Source: Sphingobium naphthae (GTDB lineage Bacteria > Pseudomonadota > Alphaproteobacteria > Sphingomonadales > Sphingomonadaceae). From it: DNA of 64,000 bases. A model generated the notes under the pieces. The model was given only the letters and a program-made list of their open reading frames with translations, was not told the origin of the DNA and did no database searches. A program made the position numbers and the translations under genes. Shown one piece after another: positions 58,417 through 64,000 of the stretch (its first letter is position 1; every line of letters begins with the position of its first letter). The stretch spans positions 62,001-126,000 of the forward strand of contig NZ_JAJGNO010000001.1 in the NCBI RefSeq assembly GCF_020782235.1, read 5' to 3'.

Positions 58417-59406
58417 TCAGTCGCGGGGGCGGGTCCAGAGCGCTGGTGAGCGAGGCGCGTCAGCCGGCCAGCGACGGGCGCGGCCGATGACCTGCAGCCC
58501 CGCGCGCGCGACCCAGGCGAGCTTGTCGCGCCGGGGCGTCACGACGCGATGGTCCCAGGCATGGTCGCCGCGCCGGGCGACTTCCCGCGCGATGTCGCCA
58601 TAAATGCCCGCCGCGGCGAGCACCGCCCAAGCCGCGCGCGGCGGCAATGCGCCGGTGCCGTGGCGCGCGCTCTGCTCATAGGCGGCGGCCATGTCCGCCA
58701 GCCGCCGCGCCAGTCTGGTGAGCCTCGGACGCACCCACGGCTTCATATGCTCGCCGGGCGGCATATCCATTTCGACCAGCCATTCGACCGGCAAATAGCA
58801 GCGATCGGCGGCTTCATCCTCGCAAATGTCGCGCGCGATATTGGCGAGCTGAAAGGCCAGGCCCAGGTCGCAGGCGCGATCGAGCGTCGCCTGGTCGTCG
58901 GGCTCGACGCCCATCAGCACCGCCATCATGCAGCCGACCGCGCCGGCGACATGATAGCAATAGCGCAGCATGTCATCCTGACTGCGGGGCCGCCAGTCGC
59001 GAGCGTCCAGCGCGAAGCCCTCGATCAGGTCGTGGGCGTAGCGCGCGGGTATGCGGCATTCGCGCATGACCAGCCCGAAACCGTCAAAGGCCGGATCGCC
59101 GGTGGGCTCGCCGCGCAGCGCCCGGTCGGTCAGCACCCGCATTTCCGACAGGCGCGCCTGCGCATCGGGCACGCTGCGCATGGCGCCGCCATGATCCTGC
59201 CCGTCGGCGATGTCGTCGCATTTGCGGCACCAGGCATAGAGCAGCCACGCGCGCTCCCGCGTCACGGGATCGAACAGCTTGGATGCCATGGCGAAGGATT
59301 TCGACCCGCGCGCGATGCTGTCGCGCGCATGAGTGACGAGGGCAGCGCGATCTAATCCCCCCCTCCCGCTTGCGGGAGGGGCCGGGGGAGGGCCTGTTAA
59401 GTCCAT
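58417..59406 (-). CDS. crtB: Phytoene synthase
   Basis: 329 residues. The trans-isoprenyl synthase motifs are YAWCRKCDDIADGQ and FQLANIARDICEDEAADR, the two Asp-rich magnesium sites. RMNARG-like segments are replaced here by ARYAHDLIEGFALD. It condenses two geranylgeranyl diphosphates to phytoene. The annotated start at 59406 lies inside a pair of inverted repeats, and the first 17 residues (Pro/Gly-rich) are encoded by repeat DNA. No later start codon fits before the conserved LVTHARDSIARGSKSF, so this start is kept with caution. crtE is not in the window. Confidence 0.93.
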   Translation of the reverse strand: MDLTGPPPAPPASGRGGLDRAALVTHARDSIARGSKSFAMASKLFDPVTRERAWLLYAWCRKCDDIADGQDHGGAMRSVPDAQARLSEMRVLTDRALRGEPTGDPAFDGFGLVMRECRIPARYAHDLIEGFALDARDWRPRSQDDMLRYCYHVAGAVGCMMAVLMGVEPDDQATLDRACDLGLAFQLANIARDICEDEAADRCYLPVEWLVEMDMPPGEHMKPWVRPRLTRLARRLADMAAAYEQSARHGTGALPPRAAWAVLAAAGIYGDIAREVARRGDHAWDHRVVTPRRDKLAWVARAGLQVIGRARRWPADAPRSPALWTRPRD

Positions 59407-59451
59407 GAAGCGGACATGCCCTCCCCTAACCCCTCCCGCAAGCGGGAGGGG
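59358..59451. repeat. Inverted pair of dispersed palindromic repeats at the crtB start
   Basis: Two 22-bp units at 59360-59381 and 59430-59451 are each self-complementary around TTGC/GCAA-like centres. Together with flanking GGGAGGGC they are inverted copies of each other over about 34 bp. CCCTCCCGC-type palindromes like these are typical dispersed repeats of sphingomonads. They flank the crtB ATG and continue into its first codons, and the right one ends 10 bp before the log gene stop. Confidence 0.85.
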
Positions 59452-59460
59452 AATTATATT

Positions 59461-60042
59461 TCAAAGCCGCGCCGCCTTCATGGCGAAGATCGTCTCATGC
59501 GGCTGATAAGCGGCCATGGCGTCGAGCAGCGCGTCGATGCCGTCCGCATGCAGCAGGATGCCGGCATGCTGCGGGCGGATGAAGCCCGCCTGCACCATCT
59601 GCCGGTTGAAGCCGATCAGCTGGTCGTAGAAGCCGGCGACGTTGAGCAGGCCGACCGGCTTGTCATGATAGCCAAGCTGCGCCCAGCTGATCGCTTCCCA
59701 CAGCTCGTCCATCGTGCCGACGCCGCCGGGCAGCGTCACGAAGCCATCGGACAGGTCGGTGAAGAGCTGCTTGCGCTGATGCATGGTCTGGACGACGTGC
59801 AGTTGCGTGCAGCCGCGATGCGCGACTTCCGCGCCGACCAGGGCTTCGGGGATGACGCCGATGACTTCGCCGCCCGCCTCCAGCGCCGCGTCCGCCACTG
59901 CGCCCATCAGGCCAAGGCGCCCGCCGCCATAGACGACGCCGATGCCGCGCTGCGCAAGTGTGCGGCCGACATGGCGCGCGGCATCGATATAGGTAAGGTC
60001 GGCCGGCGTCGCCGAGCCACAATAGACTGCCAGTCTCTTCAT
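59461..60042 (-). CDS. LOG-family protein (nucleotide 5'-monophosphate nucleosidase)
   Basis: 193 residues. The LOG fold has GIGVVYGGGRLGLMGAVADA and the signature PGGVGTMDELWEAISWAQLG with the PGGxGTxxE motif. These enzymes hydrolyse cytokinin-type or purine nucleoside monophosphates; older annotations as lysine decarboxylase are wrong. The gene starts at 60042, immediately beside the crtI stop at 60043, so it appears to be co-translated with the carotenoid operon. There is no obvious metabolic reason for this. Confidence 0.9.
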   Translation of the reverse strand: MKRLAVYCGSATPADLTYIDAARHVGRTLAQRGIGVVYGGGRLGLMGAVADAALEAGGEVIGVIPEALVGAEVAHRGCTQLHVVQTMHQRKQLFTDLSDGFVTLPGGVGTMDELWEAISWAQLGYHDKPVGLLNVAGFYDQLIGFNRQMVQAGFIRPQHAGILLHADGIDALLDAMAAYQPHETIFAMKAARL

Positions 60043-61530
60043 TTACATCCTGCCCAGATCATCCAGCATCAGTGCCGCGGTCGCCTTGGCGCTGCCCACC
60101 ACGCCGGGAATGCCCGCGCCGGGATGGGTGCCGGCCCCTACCAGATAGAGATTGGGAATGACATCGTCGCGATTATGCGCCCGGAACCAGGCGCTCTGCG
60201 TCAGCAGCGGCTCCAGGCTGAAGGCGCTGCCCATATGAGCGGCAAGATCGCGGCCGAAGTCGCGGGGGGTGTAGTGGAACTGCGTCACGATGCGCGAGCG
60301 TATGTCGGGGATCAGCCGATGCTGGATCTCGTCCAAAATGCGTTCGGCATAGACCGGGGCGAACCGGTCCCAATCGATCGGCAGCTTGCCCATGTGCGGC
60401 ACCGGGGCGAGCGCATAGAAGGTCGAATGGCCGTCCGGCGCCATCGACGGATCGGTGACGGTCGGGTGGTGGAGATAGAGCGAGAAATCCTGCGGCAGCA
60501 CGCCATGATCATAAATGTCGGTCAGCAGCCCTTCATAGCGCGGGCCGAACAGGATCATATGGTGCGGAATGCCCGGCCAGCTGCCCTTGATGCCGAAATG
60601 CAGAACGAAGAGGCTGGGCGACCAACGCTTGGCGGCCAGCTTTTCGCCCTGCTTTTGCCCACGCGGATGCTGGCCGAGCAGGTCGCGATAGCTGTGCATC
60701 AGGTCCGCGTTGGAGGCGATGGCGTCGGCCTCCCCGCGCCAGCCCGAGGCGGTGTGGACGGCGGTGGCCTTGTCGCCATAGGTTTCGATCCGCGTCACCG
60801 CGTCGCCCAGGCGCAGGGTGCCGCCGAGCCGTTCGAAATGCGTCGCCATCCCCTGCACCAGCCGATTGGTGCCGCCGCGCGCGAACCAGACGCCGCCGTC
60901 CTTTTCGAGCTTGTGGATCAGCGCGTAGATGGCGCTGGTCTTCATCGGATTGCCGCCGACCAGCAGCGTGTGGAAGGACAGCGCCTCGCGCAGCTTCTCA
61001 TTCTTCACATAGGAAGCGACGACCGAATAGACAGAGCGCCAAGCCTGATGCTTGGCGAGCGCCGGCGCGGCGCGCACCATGGAGGCGAAATCGAGGAAGG
61101 CGACATGGCCGAGCTTGCGATAGCCCTCTTCATACACGCCGGCGGCATAGTCGCAGAAACGCTCATAGCCCGCGACATCGCCGGGATCGAGCCGGGCGAT
61201 CTCCGCACGCAGCGCCGCTTCATTGTTGGAATAGTCGAAATTGGTGCCGTCGCGCCAGTTCAGCCGGTAGAAGGGCGAGACCGGCATCAGCGTCACGTCC
61301 TGCGCCATGTCGTGGCCCGACAGGCGCCACAGTTCGGCCAGACAGTCGGGATCGGTGATGACGGTGGGACCGGCGTCGAAGGTGAAGCCGTCCCGTTCCC
61401 ACATATAGGCGCGGCCGCCGGGACGGTCGCGCGCTTCGACCAGCGTGGTCTGGACGCCGGCGGATTGCAGGCGAATGGCGAGCGCCAGGCCGCCAAAGCC
61501 CGCGCCGATGACGATTGCGCTTCTGGCCAT
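60043..61530 (-). CDS. crtI: Phytoene desaturase
   Basis: 495 residues from the ATG at 61530. The FAD-binding Rossmann motif is AIVIGAGFGGLALAIRLQ with the distal Glu in LVEARDRPGGRAY. The carotene desaturase C-terminal signature is LYLVGAGTHPGAGIPGVVGSA. It introduces four double bases of unsaturation, giving lycopene (or fewer, giving neurosporene in some lineages). Its start overlaps the crtY stop (ATGA) and its stop abuts the log gene, forming a tight crtY-crtI-log unit. Confidence 0.95.
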   Translation of the reverse strand: MARSAIVIGAGFGGLALAIRLQSAGVQTTLVEARDRPGGRAYMWERDGFTFDAGPTVITDPDCLAELWRLSGHDMAQDVTLMPVSPFYRLNWRDGTNFDYSNNEAALRAEIARLDPGDVAGYERFCDYAAGVYEEGYRKLGHVAFLDFASMVRAAPALAKHQAWRSVYSVVASYVKNEKLREALSFHTLLVGGNPMKTSAIYALIHKLEKDGGVWFARGGTNRLVQGMATHFERLGGTLRLGDAVTRIETYGDKATAVHTASGWRGEADAIASNADLMHSYRDLLGQHPRGQKQGEKLAAKRWSPSLFVLHFGIKGSWPGIPHHMILFGPRYEGLLTDIYDHGVLPQDFSLYLHHPTVTDPSMAPDGHSTFYALAPVPHMGKLPIDWDRFAPVYAERILDEIQHRLIPDIRSRIVTQFHYTPRDFGRDLAAHMGSAFSLEPLLTQSAWFRAHNRDDVIPNLYLVGAGTHPGAGIPGVVGSAKATAALMLDDLGRM

Positions 61531-62678
61531 CAGCCGGGCGGGTTCAGCAAGGTTCGCATGGCGCTCCTTATGGGGACCGGGGGCTTGCCGCACAAGATGC
61601 GGATGCGGTCGGCCAATGTCGATCGGCCGGCGTAGAAACGCTGGATGAGGGCGGGATCAAGGCCGTAGAAGCGGGAGAAGATGCGCCAGCGCTCCGGCGG
61701 CGGGGCGGCGCCGAACAGCATCTTGCCCAGCATCCGGTAATAGCCGCCCTGCCGCCAATGAGCCCGCGCATGGGCGCGCGTGGCGGCGGGCAGGCCGTCG
61801 AGCGGCTGGCGCGCGAGCCAGAGCGCGAATCGCACCGCGTCGGGCAGCGAATAGCCGGTCATCGGCTGAAACAGGCCCGCGCGCACGCCGGCGCGGGCGA
61901 CGGGAACGCTGGCCGGCCAGTAACGGTCGAAGTCGCCGCCATGGACCACGGGCAGCACGCCCTGTTCGCGGTGAACGCTGTGCGCGCGCCAGTCCCTTGC
62001 GGCCGCATAGGCGGCGATGCGGTCGTCCAACGCGGCGCCGTCCAGATCGGGCGTGTCGCTGTAATAGGTGTCCTCGACGAAGATGGTGTGATCGTCCCAG
62101 GGGAGGAGATAGACGAAGCGGTAGCCGTCCAGCTGGTCGACGCTGGCGTCCATGATGACGGGGCGCTCGACGCCATGGGGCGCATCGCAGCGCAGGGCGT
62201 GGCCGACGAATTTCTGCCAGCCGCAATGGAGCGCCGACAGGTCGCCAGGACCCCGCGCATCGAGCACCGCCTGTGCGCGAATGGTGCGGCCATCGGCTAG
62301 CGTCACCCGGTCGGGCGCAAGCGCGGCGACGTCGACGCCGGTCAGCAGGCGATCCCCCAGGACGGAACGAAGATGGACAGCGAAAGCGACAGATGTGACG
62401 CTGTTATAGGGTGTGGGCAGATCGCGGCGATAGCCGGGGAAGATCACGGCATGCCCCTGCGGCCAGCGATGGGCGATGAGCGGCTCCACCAGCCAGCGAT
62501 CCTGCGCCGCCACGTCGCCGTCGAAGAAGGACCAGATATGGTTGCCGCCGGGCGCGTGGCCTCGCTCGATCAGCAGCAGCGACAGATCGGGCCGCAGCGC
62601 CGCCAGCGCGAGCGCGGCCAAGCCACCGGCCAGTCCGCCGCCGATAATCGCCAGGTCACAGTGCATGTCGTTGCTCAT
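61530..62678 (-). CDS. crtY: Lycopene beta-cyclase
   Basis: 382 residues. The FAD-binding start is DLAIIGGGLAGGLAALALA, and the lycopene cyclase motifs FVYLLPWDDHTIFVEDTYYS and AGLFQPMTGYSLPDAVRFAL are present. It cyclises the ends of lycopene to beta-carotene. It leads the minus-strand crtY-crtI-log unit and is divergent from the metal-responsive repressor, with about 90 bp between the starts. Hydroxylases such as crtZ and crtG, which would make nostoxanthin-type pigments, are not in the window. Confidence 0.94.
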   Translation of the reverse strand: MSNDMHCDLAIIGGGLAGGLAALALAALRPDLSLLLIERGHAPGGNHIWSFFDGDVAAQDRWLVEPLIAHRWPQGHAVIFPGYRRDLPTPYNSVTSVAFAVHLRSVLGDRLLTGVDVAALAPDRVTLADGRTIRAQAVLDARGPGDLSALHCGWQKFVGHALRCDAPHGVERPVIMDASVDQLDGYRFVYLLPWDDHTIFVEDTYYSDTPDLDGAALDDRIAAYAAARDWRAHSVHREQGVLPVVHGGDFDRYWPASVPVARAGVRAGLFQPMTGYSLPDAVRFALWLARQPLDGLPAATRAHARAHWRQGGYYRMLGKMLFGAAPPPERWRIFSRFYGLDPALIQRFYAGRSTLADRIRILCGKPPVPIRSAMRTLLNPPG

Positions 62679-62749
62679 CGGCCCTTGATAGAGGGTCGCA
62701 GGGCATGGCGATAGCGTCGCCTGCGCAGCCTTGGCAGAAAGGCGATTAT

Positions 62750-62767
62750 AGTATAGGGGGGTATGCT
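62750..62767 (+). promoter_or_regulatory. RcnR/DmeR-type operator overlapping the ribosome site
   Basis: AGTATAGGGGGGTATGCT is the typical G-tract operator of the RcnR/CsoR family, with AT-rich inverted flanks. It ends one base before the start codon, so the G6 tract also serves as the Shine-Dalgarno. Confidence 0.75.
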
Positions 62768-63040
62768 ATGCACATTATCGCGGATCGAGAGAAACTGCTG
62801 GCGCGGGTCCGGCGGATCGCCGGCCAGGTCGCGGCGGTCGAGCGCCAGCTGGCGGGCGACGCCGGCTGTTCGGAGACGCTGCAACTGGTCGCCTCCGTGC
62901 GGGGCGCGGTGGGCAGCCTGATGGAAGAGCTGATCGAGCAGCATATGCGCGAGCATGTCGCGCGGCCCGGCATGACCGACGCCGCGCGGGCGGCCGCCGC
63001 GGAGGAGATGCTGGCGCTGATCCGGCGGTACGGGAAATGA
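62768..63040 (+). CDS. RcnR/DmeR-like metal-sensing repressor
   Basis: 90 residues from the ATG at 62768. The CsoR/RcnR four-helix fold is clear. The metal ligands expected for Ni/Co sensors are all present: H2 at the N-terminus, C34 in GDAGCSETLQL, and H59 and H63 in EQHMREHV. Copper sensors (CsoR) and formaldehyde sensors (FrmR) would keep a different subset. It most likely represses the downstream exporter and derepresses with Ni(II) or Co(II). Its stop overlaps the exporter start (ATGA). Confidence 0.88.
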   Translation: MHIIADREKLLARVRRIAGQVAAVERQLAGDAGCSETLQLVASVRGAVGSLMEELIEQHMREHVARPGMTDAARAAAAEEMLALIRRYGK

Positions 63041-64000
63041 CGATGCACGATCCCCATCACGGGCACAGCCATCATCATGGCCATGGGCACGACCATGCGC
63101 ATGACCACGCCCTTCCCGCCGCCACGCCCGGCGAGGCGGAGGAGAGCCATTATTTCGACCATATCTACCTGTCCGCCGGGCATGATCGCAATGCGCGGCG
63201 GACGCTGTGGGTGGTGTGGCTGACCGCCGCGACGATGCTGGTCGAGATCGGCTTTGGCTGGCTGACGGGATCGATGGCGCTGCTGGCAGACGGATTTCAC
63301 ATGGCGACCCATGCGGGCGCGCTGGCGGTAGCGGCCGCCGCCTACGGCTATGCGCGGCGGCATGCCCGCAACCCGCGCTACACGTTCGGCACGGGCAAGG
63401 TCGGCGACCTGTCGGGTTTCGCGTCGGCGCTGCTGCTGGGCGTCACCGCCCTGTTCATCGCAGTCGAATCGATCATGCGCTTCTTCGAGCCGATCGACGT
63501 GGCGTTCGGCGAAGCGACGCTGGTGGCGGTCATCGGCCTGGTCATCAACATCCTGAGCGCGCTGCTGCTGGGGCATGACCATAGCCATGGTGAGGGCGAT
63601 GGGCACGGCCATGTCCATGCCGACAATAATTTGCGCGCCGCCTATGTGCATGTGCTGACCGACGCGCTGACGTCGGTGCTGGCGATCGCGGCGCTGCTCG
63701 CCGGGCGCTATCTGGGCTGGGGCTGGATGGACCCGGCGGTCGGGCTGTTGGGCGCGGTGGTGATCGCGCGCTGGTCCTGGGGGCTGATGCAGGACACCGC
63801 CGCGATCCTGCTCGACACCGCAGAGCCGGCGCTGATGGCGCGGGTGCGATTGGAAGCGGAGGCGGAAGGCGCGACGATCCGCGACCTGCACGTCTGGCGC
63901 ATCGGTCCCCATGCCCATGCCGCGATCCTGAGCCTGGCGCCGGGCGCCGATGGCGATGCGGTGCGCGCGCGGATCCGCGCGCTGCCGCGGATGGAGCATG
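63037..64000 (+). CDS. dmeF: Cation diffusion facilitator, DmeF-like Co/Ni exporter (runs off window edge)
   Basis: The frame opens MTMHDPHHGHSHHHGHGHDH, a His-rich cytoplasmic metal-capturing tail. Residues from about 50 are CDF membrane domain: SMALLADGFHMATHAGAL carries the Asp/His metal site of helix II, and VHVLTDALTSVLAIAALL that of helix V. A second His-rich loop (HDHSHGEGDGHGHVH) lies between helices IV and V. The ADGFHMATH motif is typical of the DmeF branch. The last residues are cut by the window end within the cytoplasmic C-terminal domain. It is coupled to the repressor upstream. Confidence 0.9.
   Translation, partial: MTMHDPHHGHSHHHGHGHDHAHDHALPAATPGEAEESHYFDHIYLSAGHDRNARRTLWVVWLTAATMLVEIGFGWLTGSMALLADGFHMATHAGALAVAAAAYGYARRHARNPRYTFGTGKVGDLSGFASALLLGVTALFIAVESIMRFFEPIDVAFGEATLVAVIGLVINILSALLLGHDHSHGEGDGHGHVHADNNLRAAYVHVLTDALTSVLAIAALLAGRYLGWGWMDPAVGLLGAVVIARWSWGLMQDTAAILLDTAEPALMARVRLEAEAEGATIRDLHVWRIGPHAHAAILSLAPGADGDAVRARIRALPRMEH

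Noticed and set aside
59461..60042. Lysine decarboxylase annotation
   Set aside because: The PGGxGTxxE motif belongs to LOG-type nucleotide nucleosidases. The decarboxylase name is a historical error.

Overview
The window looks like chromosome of an alphaproteobacterium of the Sphingomonadaceae (Sphingobium/Sphingomonas type). The reasons are high GC, TonB-dependent receptors of the Caulobacter/sphingomonad type, a C40-type carotenoid set (crtY, crtI, crtB), a PQQ glucose dehydrogenase, lptB next to rpoN, and short intergenic palindromes rich in CCCTCCCGC. The assignment is inferred from gene content, not from a phylogenetic marker.

Layout. (1) 1-6.8 kb is mosaic accessory DNA: a truncated IS5-type transposase, an enoyl-CoA hydratase/acyl-CoA ligase pair, the frameshifted 3' end of a TonB receptor, a complete IS21-type element whose istB carries an in-frame TGA, a tRNA 3'-end fragment that looks like an integration scar, and small unknown ORFs. 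(2) 7-16.5 kb is an envelope/sulfatase region: three outer-membrane barrel proteins, a DUF202-like membrane protein with a ten-step RT heptad ladder, a formylglycine-generating enzyme, a soluble NarL-type histidine kinase convergent with its likely response regulator, a type I sulfatase preceded by a riboswitch-like leader, and a Trp-rich small protein. (3) 16.5-30 kb holds an SDR, gcd, a PilZ protein, a LacI regulator, and a TetR-controlled MexEF-OprN-like RND efflux operon with two matching palindromic operators and a long leader containing a short uORF; then a nitroreductase.

(4) 30.3-46.3 kb is an L-arabinan/L-arabinose utilisation island: SMP-30 lactonase, aldose mutarotase, FHS sugar permease, GntR regulator, AraD1, a Gfo/Idh-type aldose dehydrogenase, a GH51 arabinofuranosidase, two GH43 enzymes, a TonB receptor and a six-hairpin glycosidase. 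Five copies of a near-palindromic motif (ideal ATTAGTCNGACTAAT) sit in its promoter regions and fit a single GntR regulon. Together the genes describe outer-membrane uptake of arabinan pieces, periplasmic trimming to L-arabinose, proton-coupled import and non-phosphorylative oxidation. Arabonate dehydratase and ketoglutarate-semialdehyde dehydrogenase are not in the window.

(5) 46.3-58.4 kb is core chromosome: phhA-hppD with a divergent AsnC regulator, lptB-rpoN, a D-amino acid aminotransferase, a MarR-like regulator with a receiver-like N-terminus, tRNA-Val(TAC), a zf-CHCC protein, tldD, a DUF924 protein, and glnK-amtB behind a textbook sigma-54 promoter, which ties functionally to rpoN 5 kb away. 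(6) 58.4-64 kb carries crtB, then log-crtI-crtY on the minus strand, and an RcnR/DmeR-like repressor with a DmeF-like metal exporter running off the end.
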